From the NCBI GenBank assembly GCA_016708825.1, contig JADJEZ010000004.1, forward strand, positions 333,327 through 397,326: a stretch of 64,000 nt of DNA, read 5' to 3'. Origin of the DNA: Betaproteobacteria bacterium. GTDB taxonomy: Bacteria > Pseudomonadota > Gammaproteobacteria > Burkholderiales > Usitatibacteraceae. The translations under genes and the position numbers were made by a program. Positions 11,838 to 20,992 of this stretch are shown here, piece by piece. Each line of letters opens with the position of its first letter. Within the stretch, counting starts at the first letter, position 1. The notes beneath the pieces are model-generated. The model was not told the DNA's origin, did no database searches, and saw only the letters and a list, made by a program, of their open reading frames with translations.

Positions 11838-11846
11838 CGCAGCGGA

Positions 11847-12558
11847 TGGCGAACGAGTCGTCGAAGACGCGCAGGCAGTGGGGTCCGCTGGAGCACGCCG
11901 TGCTCCAGGGCGAGGGCATCGACATCGGCTGCGGGCCCGATCCGGTCCTTCCCCACGTCATGCCCTTCGATCTCGCCCAGGGTGACGCGAACGAGATCAC
12001 CCGGCACGTCCACCGGCAGTTCGATTTCGTCTACGCCTCCCATTGCCTCGAGCACATGCGCGATGCGCGCGCGGCCATCGCGCAGTGGTGGGCGCTCGTG
12101 AAGCCGGGCGGCGTGCTTTTCGTGATCGTGCCGGACGAGGATCTCTACGAGCAGGGCTACTGGCCCAGCCGCTTCAACCGCGACCACAAGTGGACCTTCA
12201 CGATCGCCAAGCACGCGAGCTGGTCGCCGGTGTCGATCGGGCTCCTGAGCTCGCCCGCTCGCTCGCGGGCGGCGAGGTCGTGGACATCCGCCTCTTCGAC
12301 ACGGGCTACCGGCGCGAACTGCAGGTCGACGGCCGCGAGGCGGGCACCCGCGGCTGGCGCACCCGCCGCGCGCTGGGCCGGGCGGCCTACGGCGTGCTTC
12401 GCCTGCTGGGCTTCGACCGCGAGCGCCTCAAGCGCGCCTTCATCCGCCCGCTCGACCAGACGGCCTTTCCCGACACGCTCGCGCAGATCCAGGTGATCGT
12501 GCGCAAGGCCGGCGCCCCTCAGCCGGACACGAGCAGCCAGGCGCCCGTCGCGAGGTAG
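11847..12558 (+). CDS. SAM-dependent methyltransferase (class I), one frameshift
   Basis: A methyltransferase of about 237 residues. The SAM loop IDIGCGPDPVLPHVMPFDL is near residue 25, followed by FVYASHCLEHM and WWALVKPGGVLFVIVPDED. The frame changes near 12240, and the C-terminal half continues as ARSLAGGEVVDIRLFDTGYR and ends near 12558. A one-base loss in CTCCTGAGCTC fits. The C-terminal few residues overlap the 3' end of the convergent TauE gene. Substrate is unknown; the short, C-terminally extended form resembles methyltransferases of cell-surface or glycan gene sets, but nothing here proves that. Confidence 0.75.
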
Positions 12559-13270
12559 ATCACGCCCATCGCCATCACCGTCCAGCGCGTCCATTGCCGG
12601 AACGACGCGTCGGTGAGGCGCTCCAGCACGTGGCGGGAGAGCGTCGTGCCGGTGATGGCGAGCGCGACCATGAGCGCGGCCAGCCAGAAGTCCACCGTGC
12701 CGCGCTGCGCGGCGCCGACGAGACCCCGAAATAGAGGATCTTCAGGATGTGCCCGAGGCTCTGGGTCGAGGCCTTGGTCGCCACGACCGCGCGCCGGTCC
12801 ATGGCCGAGCGCACGAAGAAGAGGTCGAGGATGGGGCCGGAGACGCCCGCGACGAGCTGCAGCCCGGTGGTCACCACGCCGCAGGCGAAGGGGTGGCCCG
12901 GCTTCCTCACGTCGAGGACGAGCCGCTCGGGAAGCGCCAGGCCCACGAACGGCGTGATTCCCAGCACGACCAGCGCGACCGGCTTGCTCACCACGAGCTG
13001 CACCGCGGTGAAGGCCGCGAGTGCCAGGAGCGATCCCAGGGCGTTGCCGCGGAAGACGCGCCAGTCGATGGAGCTTCGCCACAGGATCGCGCGCCAGCCG
13101 TTGGAGGCGAGCTGCGTCACGCCGTGCAGCACCATCGCCTGGGGCACCGTGAGGAGTGCCAGCAGCACACCCATGAGGATCATGCCGCCCGCCATCCCGA
13201 GGATGCCGGAGATGAAGGAGGTCGCGAGCGCCGAGACGGCGAGGGCGGCGAGGACGGCGAGGGATGGCAT
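12519..13270 (-). CDS. TauE/SafE-family sulfite exporter-like permease, one frameshift
   Basis: Membrane permease with about eight predicted segments, from MPSLAVLAALAVSALATSF to ATGAWLLVSG. The family marker GILGMAGGMILMGVLL in the first repeat and GVSGPILDLFFV in the second support TauE/SafE (anion exporters, often sulfite or sulfonate related). The frame changes near 12722, between LKILYFG and LVGAAQRGTVDFW. Restoring one base gives a normal protein of about 250 residues. It overlaps the end of the preceding methyltransferase gene in convergent orientation and is divergent from the next methyltransferase. Confidence 0.8.
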
Positions 13271-13382
13271 CGGGGCGCTCGGGGAAGGCCGCCATCGTGC
13301 CCACTCGCGCCGGCCGGGGCAAGGGCGAGGGGCAATGCCCCCGCCCTTGCTATGATTCGCGCTCCCGAGCGAGCCCCGAACC

Positions 13383-14690
13383 ATGTCCGAAGCCGATCTC
13401 CCGGAAGTGCGCGCCCAGTACGAGGCGCTTCCCTATCCCGCGCGCAATCCCGAGGACGAGCGTCGGGAGCTGAAGCGCACGTGGCTCGACGACCTGCCCA
13501 TGGTCAACCACTACGGCTTCGCGGGGCGACAGGGATTCCGGGACGGCTTCCGCGCGCTCGTCGCCGGAGGCGGCACGGGCGACGCCACGATCTTCCTCGC
13601 CGAGCAGCTGCGCGGCACCGACGCCGAGGTCGTTCATCTCGACTTCAGCACGGCGAGCACCGCGATCGCCCGCAGGCGCGCCGAAGTCCGCGGCCTGAAG
13701 GACATTCGCTGGGTGGAGGCCTCGCTCCTCGATCTCGCCACGCTCGGGCTAGGCCGCTTCGACTACGTCAACTGCGCGGGCGTGCTGCACCACCTCGCGG
13801 ACCCCGATGCGGGGCTTCGCGCGCTTCTCGCCTCGCTCGCCGAGGGCGGCGCCCTGGGGCTGATGGTCTACGCGAGCATCGGCCGCACGGGCGTCTACCA
13901 GATGCAGTCGCTCGTGAAGCTCGTGAACGATGGCGAGACCGAGCCGAAGACCCGGATCGAGAACGCGAAGCAGGTGCTCTCGGCCGCGCCGCGCACGAAC
14001 TGGTTCAGGCGCGGCGAGGACCTGGTCCAGGATCACCGCAACGGCGACGCGGGGATCACCGACCTGCTGCTGCATCCGCAGGACCGGTCCTACACCGTCG
14101 GCGAGCTCTTCGCGTGGCTCGCGGACGGGCACGGGCTGCACCTTGCGCTGACCGACCTGCAATGCGGGCGCTCGTCGTACCTGCCGCACCTGCAGATGGG
14201 GCCGCAGCCGCCGCGGGTGCTCGCGAAGATCCGGGCATTGCCGCTGCGCCGGCAGTACGAGATCGCGGAGCTTCTGAACGGGCGCATCCAGACGCACTCG
14301 TTCTACGCGACGCGAGCGCCCGCGGTCGCGCCCTACGGCGATGCGGACTTCATCCCGTTCTGCTTCCACGAACCGGTGACGGGCGCGGAGCTGGCCGAGG
14401 TATTTGCGAAGAGCCGCGGCCAGCCCTTCACGCTGGATCACCGCTGGTCCGGCGTCTCGGTCACGGTGCGGCCGGGCAGGGCCACGCCCTCGATACTCCG
14501 GAAGATCGACGGGCGGCTTTCCTTCGGCGAGATCTTCGAGCGCGTGCGCAGGGAGGCGGCGTTCAAGGATGCTCCCCCGGACGATGCGTCCCTTTTCGAG
14601 GATTTCCGCGAGTCCTGGGAGGCGCTCAACGGCATCGACCGGTTGCTGTTGCGGCACCGGGACGCCGCAATCCCGCCGGGCGTATATTGA
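13383..14690 (+). CDS. Class I SAM-dependent methyltransferase with C-terminal regulatory-like extension
   Basis: A 435-residue cytoplasmic protein. The N-terminal half is a methyltransferase: AGGGTGDATIFLAEQL is the SAM loop (around residues 61-76), with VHLDFSTAS and FDYVNCAGVLHHLADP following. The C-terminal 200 residues (from about QVLSAAPRTNWF) form an additional domain seen in long bacterial methyltransferases annotated only by the N-terminal fold. A TATGAT hexamer lies about 30 bases upstream of ATG 13383. Substrate unknown. It is divergent from the TauE gene. Confidence 0.8.
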   Translation: MSEADLPEVRAQYEALPYPARNPEDERRELKRTWLDDLPMVNHYGFAGRQGFRDGFRALVAGGGTGDATIFLAEQLRGTDAEVVHLDFSTASTAIARRRAEVRGLKDIRWVEASLLDLATLGLGRFDYVNCAGVLHHLADPDAGLRALLASLAEGGALGLMVYASIGRTGVYQMQSLVKLVNDGETEPKTRIENAKQVLSAAPRTNWFRRGEDLVQDHRNGDAGITDLLLHPQDRSYTVGELFAWLADGHGLHLALTDLQCGRSSYLPHLQMGPQPPRVLAKIRALPLRRQYEIAELLNGRIQTHSFYATRAPAVAPYGDADFIPFCFHEPVTGAELAEVFAKSRGQPFTLDHRWSGVSVTVRPGRATPSILRKIDGRLSFGEIFERVRREAAFKDAPPDDASLFEDFRESWEALNGIDRLLLRHRDAAIPPGVY

Positions 14691-14799
14691 CGCTTCCTTG
14701 CGCAGGTCCCGGGAAGTCCCTGACGGGCGCCACGCGCCTTGGCGATGGCCGCGAACCGTTGGCGCAAGTCGATTCGCGTATCGGCGAAGGAGTCCGGAG

Positions 14800-15975
14800 A
14801 TGCGTGCAAGGCAATCCGTCGGCGCACTGGCGGCCCTGTGGGTCGCGGGTTTCCTGTTTTCCGCGGTCCCCGCAGGGGGCACCGAGAAGGACCCGTCGGT
14901 CTCGGAGATGATCGAGGCGCTCGCCGCCAAGCCCGAGGCACCCCGGACGCGGGGATTGCGCGTGAGCGGGGCGCAGCCCGCGCCGGGCGCCGGCCGCCAG
15001 GGAAAACTGCGGCTCGCGGTCCAGTTCGAGTTCGACTCGGCGAGGATTTCCCCTGCAAGCGGAGAGCTCCTGCGCAAGCTCGCGAGCGCCATGCAGTCCG
15101 AGGCCCTGGCGAAGCTGCGCTTTCGCGTCGAGGGCCACACCGACTCCGTCGGCGATGGCGCCTACAACATGCGCCTTTCCGGTCGAAGGGCGCGCGCCGT
15201 CGTGGAATTCCTCGGCTCCGGCGAGGGCATCGATTCGGCGCGGCTCGCGGCCATCGGCATGGGCAGCGCCAAGCCCGCCAACCCGGCCGACACGCGGGCC
15301 GCCGAGAACCGGCGCGTGGTCATCGTGTCCCTGGAGCCGGAACCGGTGACGCCGACGAAGGAACCGGATGGCGCGGCGGGCACGGTCGAGCGCGTGAGCG
15401 GACAGCTCCAGGTCCGGCGCGGCAACTCCAACTCGGCACTCCAGCAGGGATCGCGGGTCCGGGAGGGCGACGTTCTCGTCACCGCGAGCGACGCGTCGGC
15501 GCTGGTGCGGCTCGACGACGGCGCCAACCTGCTGCTTCGCGCGAGCTCCATGCTCAGGATCGAGAAGCTGCGCCTGGCCGGGGACCCGTCGACCTGGAAG
15601 CAGGCATTCGGGCTCGTGGTGGGGGCGTTCCGGTACGTCACCGGCGCATTGGGCGGAAACCGTCCGGAGGCCGTCGCATTCAACACGGAGCTGGCGACCG
15701 TAGGCATCCGCGGTACCGACCTCGACATCGTCCACACGGAGGCGGGCACCGGGCCGGTCGAGGCGGGCACCTACGTGAAGGTGAACCAGGGCGCCGCGTC
15801 GCTCGATGGCATCGACGGTTCCAACGTGGCCCTCGCCCGCGATGAGCAGGCCTATGCGGGCCCCAGGCGGGCCGCGACCCGCGGCGGGAAGCCGCCGCCC
15901 GCCGCGATGCGCCTCAAGGCACCGGCCGCCGTGTTCAGCACCGGCGAGCTGGACGGGCTGCTGGAATCCCGCTAG
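14800..15975 (+). CDS. Secreted protein with OmpA-like peptidoglycan-binding domain fused to a FecR domain
   Basis: A 391-residue exported protein. It has a signal peptide (MRARQSVGALAALWVAGFLF to about VPAGGT). An OmpA C-terminal domain follows (about 65-175: VQFEFDSARIS, RVEGHTDSVGDGAYN, NRRVVI). Then comes a FecR-type domain (about 190-330: VERVSGQLQVRRG, VREGDVLVTASDASALVRL, TELATVGIRGTDLDI). The OmpA part should hold peptidoglycan, while FecR domains in such contexts are thought to be surface or periplasmic binding modules. I recall OmpA-FecR combinations as rare. The start at 14800 gives the signal peptide directly. The gene's stop overlaps the stop of the convergent CaiB gene by four bases. 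Confidence 0.8.
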   Translation: MRARQSVGALAALWVAGFLFSAVPAGGTEKDPSVSEMIEALAAKPEAPRTRGLRVSGAQPAPGAGRQGKLRLAVQFEFDSARISPASGELLRKLASAMQSEALAKLRFRVEGHTDSVGDGAYNMRLSGRRARAVVEFLGSGEGIDSARLAAIGMGSAKPANPADTRAAENRRVVIVSLEPEPVTPTKEPDGAAGTVERVSGQLQVRRGNSNSALQQGSRVREGDVLVTASDASALVRLDDGANLLLRASSMLRIEKLRLAGDPSTWKQAFGLVVGAFRYVTGALGGNRPEAVAFNTELATVGIRGTDLDIVHTEAGTGPVEAGTYVKVNQGAASLDGIDGSNVALARDEQAYAGPRRAATRGGKPPPAAMRLKAPAAVFSTGELDGLLESR

Positions 15976-17171
15976 GCCGCGCGCGCCACGGCGCCGCTCG
16001 CGCACAGCGCATCGATCTGCGCGGGCGTATAGCCGAGGGAACCGAGAATCTCGTCGGTGTGCTGGCCCAGGAGGGGCGAGGCGCGCGTGACCGCGCAGGG
16101 CGTGTCGGAGAACTTGACCGGCATGCCCAGCGCCTTCGTCCGGCCGGCCTTCGGGTGATCGACCTCGACCACCATGTCGCGCGCGACGACCTGCGGGTCG
16201 GCGAGCATGTCGCCGATGCGGTTGATGGGGCCCACCGGAACGCCCGCGGACTCGAGCTCGCGGATCCAGTGGGCCGAGGGCCGCGACTGCATCCGCTCGG
16301 CGATGAGCGGGGTGAGTTCCGCAAGATGCTGCATGCGGTCGCCATTGGTGCGAAAGCGCGGGTCGGCGAGCAGGTCCTCGCGGCCGATGGCCTTCGCGAT
16401 CCGTTCCCAGTTGGCCTGGTTGGCGCCGCCCACGTTGATCCAGCCGTCGGCCGTGGGGAATGCCTGGTAGGGCGCGGTGAGGATGTGGGCGGATCCCGTG
16501 GGCTGCGGGTTCTCGCCGGTGGCGAAGTAGATCGCGCTCTGCCAGTAGGTCTGCTGGATGGCCGCCTCCATGAGGGAGGTGTCCACCATCTGCCCGCGCC
16601 CCGAGGTGTTGCGCGCGTGCAGCGCCGAGACGACGCCGAGCGCGGCGAAGATGTCGGCGTTGATGTCGGCGATGGGAGAGCCGGACTTCACCGGCGCGCC
16701 GCCCGGTTCCCCCGTGATCGACATGAGCCCCGAGAAGCCCTGGGCGATCAGGTCGAAGCCGCCCTTGTCCGCGTAAGGGCCGGTGCGCCCGTAGCCGGAG
16801 ACCACGCAGTAGACGAGGCGCGGGTTCAGCGCCTGGAGCACGTCCCAGCCGAGACCGAGCTTGTCGAGCGTTCCCTTGCGGTAGTTCTCGGTCACCACGT
16901 CCGCGGTGGCGAGGAGCTTCTTCACCACCTCCAGGCCCCCGGCGGTCTTGAGGTTCACCGCGATGCCGCGCTTGTTGCGGTTGAGCATCATGAAGGCGGC
17001 CGACTCGCCGCCGATCGAGGGGCGCGTGTAGGAGCGCGTGTCGTCGCCGCCGGGAAGCTTCTCGACCTTGATCACGTCCGCACCCATGTCGGCGAGCAGC
17101 ATCCCGCAGGTGGGGCCGGCCATGATCTGCGCCAGCTCGACCACGCGCGTGCCCTGGAGCGGGCCGCTCAT
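15972..17171 (-). CDS. CaiB/BaiF-family (class III) CoA-transferase
   Basis: A 399-residue cytoplasmic enzyme that moves CoA between carboxylic acids. Typical features are the start LQGTRVVELAQIMAGPTCGM, LADMGADVIKVEKLPGGDD, LNRNKRGIAVNL, YGRTGPYADKGGFDL and the catalytic-Asp region SGSPIADINADIFAALGV. ATG 17171 overlaps the stop of the enoyl-CoA hydratase gene by four bases, so translation is coupled. It is the last gene of the dctPQM-hydratase-CoA-transferase operon and likely activates the carboxylate imported by the TRAP system. Specific substrate not deducible. Confidence 0.9.
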   Translation of the reverse strand: MSGPLQGTRVVELAQIMAGPTCGMLLADMGADVIKVEKLPGGDDTRSYTRPSIGGESAAFMMLNRNKRGIAVNLKTAGGLEVVKKLLATADVVTENYRKGTLDKLGLGWDVLQALNPRLVYCVVSGYGRTGPYADKGGFDLIAQGFSGLMSITGEPGGAPVKSGSPIADINADIFAALGVVSALHARNTSGRGQMVDTSLMEAAIQQTYWQSAIYFATGENPQPTGSAHILTAPYQAFPTADGWINVGGANQANWERIAKAIGREDLLADPRFRTNGDRMQHLAELTPLIAERMQSRPSAHWIRELESAGVPVGPINRIGDMLADPQVVARDMVVEVDHPKAGRTKALGMPVKFSDTPCAVTRASPLLGQHTDEILGSLGYTPAQIDALCASGAVARAA

Positions 17172-17947
17172 CGTCCCTTGAAACCGGGCTTCGCCTTCGC
17201 GAGGAAGGCCTCGCGCCCGATCCGGAAGTCCTCGGTGCCGTAGCAGGCGTAGCCTTCCTCGAGCTCGGCGGCGGTCAGCGCAGCCGCATCGCGCAGGCGA
17301 TGGGCGAACTGCTTGTGCCAGCGCGCCACCAGCGGCGCGCCGTCGGCGATTCTGCGCGCGGTTGCCCCGGCCTCCGCCGCGACTTGGGCATCGGGCACGA
17401 CGCGGGTGACAAGGCCCTTCTGCAACGCCTCCGCGGCGCCGAAAACGCGGCCCTCGAGGAGGATCTCGAGCGCCACCGACTCGCCCGCGAGGCGGATCAG
17501 CGCGCCGATCTCGGCATAGGCCATCACCAGGCCGAGCTTGTTGATGGGCACGCCGAAGCGGCTCGACTCCCCGCAGATGCGGATGTCCGCGAGACCGGCG
17601 ATCTCGAGCCCGCCGCCCACGCAGACGCCGTGGATCTGCGCCACCACGGGGTGGCGGCAGCCGCCGATCGCCTCGATCGTGCGCGTCATCACCGCACCGT
17701 AGGCGCGCGCCTGCTCGACGTTGGCGCGCTCGCGCTCGAACTCCGAGATGTCGTTGCCCGGCGCGAAGGCCTTCTCGCCTGCGCCGCGCAGCACGATGCA
17801 GCGCACGGCGTCGTCGCCGGAAAGCTCCAGGAACACGTCGCCGAGGCGCTGCCACATGGGCTTGGTGAGCGCGTTCAGCTTCTCCGGGCGGTTCAACACG
17901 ACGGTGGCGATGTCGCCGGCGCGCTCGAGGAGGATGGTGTCGGCCAT
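17168..17947 (-). CDS. Enoyl-CoA hydratase/isomerase (crotonase) family protein
   Basis: A 259-residue crotonase. The oxyanion-hole strands are GAGEKAFAPGNDISEF and IHGVCVGGGLEIAGLADIRI, and the following helix region FGVPINKLGLVMAYAE carries the usual acidic-residue position. It adds water to, or isomerises, an unsaturated acyl-CoA in the cytoplasm. It starts 4 bases after the TRAP large permease gene and overlaps the CoA-transferase gene by four bases, so it is part of that operon and probably acts on the CoA ester made there. Confidence 0.88.
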   Translation of the reverse strand: MADTILLERAGDIATVVLNRPEKLNALTKPMWQRLGDVFLELSGDDAVRCIVLRGAGEKAFAPGNDISEFERERANVEQARAYGAVMTRTIEAIGGCRHPVVAQIHGVCVGGGLEIAGLADIRICGESSRFGVPINKLGLVMAYAEIGALIRLAGESVALEILLEGRVFGAAEALQKGLVTRVVPDAQVAAEAGATARRIADGAPLVARWHKQFAHRLRDAAALTAAELEEGYACYGTEDFRIGREAFLAKAKPGFKGR

Positions 17948-17951
17948 GGCT

Positions 17952-19235
17952 TCAGCGGTAGAAGTATTCCACCAGCGCGAGGCCGGTGATCGGGATATAG
18001 GTGACCATGAGCAGGATCCCGACGAGCACGCCGATGAACCAGACGTTCACGCGGCTCACCTCCCACACGCTCGCCTTGGCGATGGAGCAGGCCACCATCA
18101 GCACGCTCGCCACGGGAGGCGTCTGCTGCCCGATGCCCAGGTTGATCGTGACCACGAGCCCGAAGTGCACGGGGTCGATGCCCACCGAGTTCACCAGCGG
18201 CATCACGACGGGCACCACGAGGATGATCGCGGCCGCCGAGTGCAGGAACATGCCGAGCAGGAGAAAGAGCACGTTCAGGAGCGCGAGCACGGACCACTTG
18301 TTGGACGTGATCTCCGCCACGGCGCCGGCGAGCTTCTGCGGCGCCTGGATCTCGGTGAGGTAGGCGCCCAGCAGCGCCGAGGTGGCCACGAGCAGCATCA
18401 CCACCGCCGTCTGCACGCCGCCTTCGATCATGGCCGCGCGCAGGTGCTTCATGTCCAGCTCGCGATAGATGGCGAGGCCGATGAAGAGCGCGGCCAGCAC
18501 CGCGAGCGCGGCGCCCTCGGTTGCCGTGACGATGCCGCCGAAGATCGCGCCCAGGATGATCACCGGGAGGGTAAAGGCCCAGAAGGCCTCGCGGAAGGTC
18601 TTCCGGACGCGAGACCACTGGAAGCTCTCCTCGATGGGCAGGTTGTAGCGGCGCGCGAACCAGTAGGCCATCGCCATGAGGCCGAGCCCCCCCATCAGGC
18701 CCGGGACGATGCCGGCCACGAACAGCTGCACGACGGAGGTTTCCGCCATCACCGCGTAGAGAATCATCGGGATGGACGGCGGGATGATCACCGCGAGGGT
18801 CGCGGCCGAGGACATGATGGCGGCAGCGAGCGGCGCGGGATAGCCCTTGCTCTTCATGGCCGGGATGAGGATCGAGCCCAGGGCGGAGACATCCGCCACG
18901 GCCGAGCCGGAAATCTCCGCGAAGAAAAGCGAGGCGCCGATGGAGACCATCGCGAGGCCGCCGCGGATGAAGCCCAGGATGGCGGAGGCGAAGGCGATCA
19001 GGCGCTTGGAGATCCCCGAGGCGTTCATGATCGCCCCGGCCAGGATGAAGAGCGGGATCGCGATCAGCGGGAAGTTGGTCGCGCCGTTGTACAGGACGAT
19101 CGGCAGGTTCGGGAGCGTGTCGGCTCCGTGGGAGACCACCATCGCGACCAGCGCCACGACGCCGAGCGCCACGGCGATCGGCACGTCGATCACCACGAGC
19201 GCCAGCACGCAGGCGAAGAGGATGAGGATCTCCAT
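17952..19235 (-). CDS. dctM: TRAP transporter large permease subunit (DctM family)
   Basis: A 427-residue inner-membrane protein starting MEILILFACVLALVVIDVPI, with about twelve hydrophobic segments. DctM landmarks are IPLFILAGAIMNASGISKRL, GGLAMVSIGASLFFAEISGS and AVIIPPSIPMILYAV. With DctQ it forms the Na+-driven channel for the carboxylate captured by DctP. The start ATG (19233-19235) lies in the tail of dctQ. Adding one G to the preceding six-G run makes dctQ stop as TGATG over this start, the normal coupled arrangement. Confidence 0.92.
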   Translation of the reverse strand: MEILILFACVLALVVIDVPIAVALGVVALVAMVVSHGADTLPNLPIVLYNGATNFPLIAIPLFILAGAIMNASGISKRLIAFASAILGFIRGGLAMVSIGASLFFAEISGSAVADVSALGSILIPAMKSKGYPAPLAAAIMSSAATLAVIIPPSIPMILYAVMAETSVVQLFVAGIVPGLMGGLGLMAMAYWFARRYNLPIEESFQWSRVRKTFREAFWAFTLPVIILGAIFGGIVTATEGAALAVLAALFIGLAIYRELDMKHLRAAMIEGGVQTAVVMLLVATSALLGAYLTEIQAPQKLAGAVAEITSNKWSVLALLNVLFLLLGMFLHSAAAIILVVPVVMPLVNSVGIDPVHFGLVVTINLGIGQQTPPVASVLMVACSIAKASVWEVSRVNVWFIGVLVGILLMVTYIPITGLALVEYFYR

Positions 19236-19740
19236 CAGTGCGACGCCCCCCGGCGGCCGGCGATTCCGCACGGGCGTCCGCGACCATGCGCGGCAGGTTC
19301 ATGAGCTCGGCCACGATGATGAGCACCGCGCTGATCGGCACCACGGACTGCACCCAGCTCACCGGGATGTCCGGCAGGCTCACCAGGTGGTCGGTCGCGA
19401 GCACCCCCAGCACGGTGTAGCCGGTCCAGCCCACCAGCACGAAGAACGCGATGACGATCACCTCCACCAGGAGGCGCGCGATCACCTTCGGCACCGGGGG
19501 CAGGAAGGCGACCACTTCGGGGCAGCCGATGTGCGCGCGCTTCACGGCCGCCAGCGCGGAGCCGTAGAACGTGAGCCACGCGAGGAGGATCGAGGCGACC
19601 TCGTCGTACCAGACGAGGGCATAGCCCACGGTGCGGAAGACGACGCCCGCGGTCACCTCGACCGCGAGCGCCGCCATGAGGACGATGACGACCCACTCCA
19701 GGGCGCGTTCATAGCCCTGGCGCACCGATTCCAGGCGCAT
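19233..19740 (-). CDS. dctQ: TRAP transporter small permease subunit (DctQ family), 3' end frameshifted
   Basis: About 168 residues with four membrane segments: VVIVLMAALAVEVTAGVVF, ILLAWLTFYGSALAAVKRA (with the conserved HIGCPEVVAFLP), VEVIVIAFFVLVGWTGYTV and WVQSVVPISAVLIIVAELM. As written, the frame runs on through dctM without a stop. A single missing G in the GGGGGG run at about 19250 would create the expected TGA overlapping the dctM ATG. The start ATG overlaps the dctP stop (TAATG). Function: accessory membrane subunit of the transporter. Confidence 0.85.
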
Positions 19741-20711
19741 TACTTGCCGAGTGCGATCGCGCGGTCGATGATCGCCTTGGACCCGGAGACTTCGGTGGCG
19801 AATTCCTCGTACACGGGCTTGGAGGCGGTGACGAACGAGTCCTTGTCGGGCGTATTGGACTGGACGCCGGCGGCCTTGATCTTGGCGAGGAGCTCATCCT
19901 CGGCCTTCTCGGCCGTCTTGTAGACGAACGCCTGCGTCTCCTTCGCGGTGTCCTCGAGGATCTTCCTCACGTCGGCGGGCAGGGTGGCCCATTTCTTCGC
20001 GCCCGCCGTCACGTAGGCCGGCGTGTAGACGTGGCCGGTGAGCGAGATGTACTTCTGCACCTCCTGGAACTTCGCGCTGTAGATCTGCGTGAAGGGGTTT
20101 TCCTGGCCGTCCATGACGCCCGTCTGCAGCGCCGTGAACACTTCCGAGAACTTCATCGGGCTGGGGTTCGCGCCGTAGGCCTGGAACATCTTCACGCGCC
20201 ACTTGCCCTCGGGGGTGCGCAGCTTGATGCCCTTCAGGTCCTCGGGCGTATTGATCGGGCGCTTGTTGTTGGTGATGTGCCGGTAGCCGTTCTCCCACAC
20301 CGCGATCACCTTCAGGCCCTTCTTCTCGGCCGCGGGGTGGATCATCGGCCAGAAGACTTCCTTCTCGATGCGGCCCATGTGCTTCCTGTCCTTCACGAGA
20401 TAGGGCATCTCGAAGACGCCGAAGATGTCGGCCTCCGAGGTCATCACGGTGGAGGGCAGGGCGATGTCCACGGTGCCGAGCTTGAGTTTCTGGACGAGTT
20501 CCTTGTCGCCGCCCAGCTGGCTGGAGCCGAAGACGACGACGGTGGCCTTTCCGGCGAGCTTCGCATTGGCGCGCTTGGCGAATTCCTCCGCGGACTGGGC
20601 GAAGAGCGAGCCGGGCTCGCCCACGTGGCCGAACTTGATCTCGGTCTGGGCGTAGGCGGTGGAAGCGAATAGCGCGGCGCACAGCGCGCCCAGCAGGTTG
20701 CGGGTCTTCAT
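19740..20711 (-). CDS. dctP: TRAP transporter substrate-binding protein (DctP family)
   Basis: A 323-residue periplasmic receptor for a carboxylate. Signal peptide MKTRNLLGALCAALFASTAYA, then TEIKFGHVGEPGSLF. GIKLRTPEGKWRVKMFQAYG contains the Arg that pairs with the substrate carboxylate, and ALQTGVMDGQENPFTQIY is the family signature. ATG 20711 is preferred over the in-frame ATG two codons upstream because the GAGGAG ribosome site stands six bases before it. It is the first gene of an operon with dctQ, dctM, an enoyl-CoA hydratase and a CoA-transferase. The 281-base gap to the hydrogenase genes holds divergent promoters. Confidence 0.93.
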   Translation of the reverse strand: MKTRNLLGALCAALFASTAYAQTEIKFGHVGEPGSLFAQSAEEFAKRANAKLAGKATVVVFGSSQLGGDKELVQKLKLGTVDIALPSTVMTSEADIFGVFEMPYLVKDRKHMGRIEKEVFWPMIHPAAEKKGLKVIAVWENGYRHITNNKRPINTPEDLKGIKLRTPEGKWRVKMFQAYGANPSPMKFSEVFTALQTGVMDGQENPFTQIYSAKFQEVQKYISLTGHVYTPAYVTAGAKKWATLPADVRKILEDTAKETQAFVYKTAEKAEDELLAKIKAAGVQSNTPDKDSFVTASKPVYEEFATEVSGSKAIIDRAIALGK

Positions 20712-20868
20712 GAGCATCTCCTCGGTTGGATGTGTGATTCCGGCTGGCGCTCGGACCGCCGGGTAGGGCCTAGTCTAGGCACATCGAGCCGCCCGCGTCG
20801 ATGACCGGGGTCGGGCACCCGGGGCGCGCGCGCGGCACGCCGGATACCCCCGGGGGTCCGTGAGAATC

Positions 20869-20885
20869 GTAACGGGGGGCGTTAC
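20869..20885 (+). promoter_or_regulatory. Inverted repeat GTAAC-N7-GTTAC upstream of the hydrogenase structural operon
   Basis: The 17-base site GTAACGGGGGGCGTTAC is a perfect dyad. The same core, GTAAC-N7-GTTAC, occurs at 25230-25246 before the maturation operon, and I noticed no other copy in the window. It lies 107 bases before the first start codon and 25 bases before an FNR-type site. A repressor or activator operator shared by both hydrogenase operons is inferred; the protein is unknown. Confidence 0.55.
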
Positions 20886-20910
20886 ACGCCGCCTCTGGCG
20901 AGACGCCCGG

Positions 20911-20924
20911 TTGACTCACGTCAA
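20911..20924 (+). promoter_or_regulatory. FNR/CRP-family binding site upstream of the hydrogenase structural operon
   Basis: TTGACTCACGTCAA is a TTGAC-N4-GTCAA dyad, close to the FNR/Anr/Dnr consensus TTGAT-N4-ATCAA. It is 68 bases before ATG 20993, a plausible activator position. FNR-type control of hydrogenase operons is established in rhizobia (FnrN). Similar sites precede hoxM (25180) and the MFS gene (38345). Confidence 0.6.
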
Positions 20925-20992
20925 AATCCCGCGCGGCCCGGGGGCGGAAAGTTCGGTTCATGTCCGGTTGGACTGTTTGCCGAGGAGGCCCC

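Noticed and set aside
17721..19304. 527-codon plus-strand frame over the TRAP genes
   Set aside because: Low-complexity His/Asp/Arg translation, antisense to conserved DctM.
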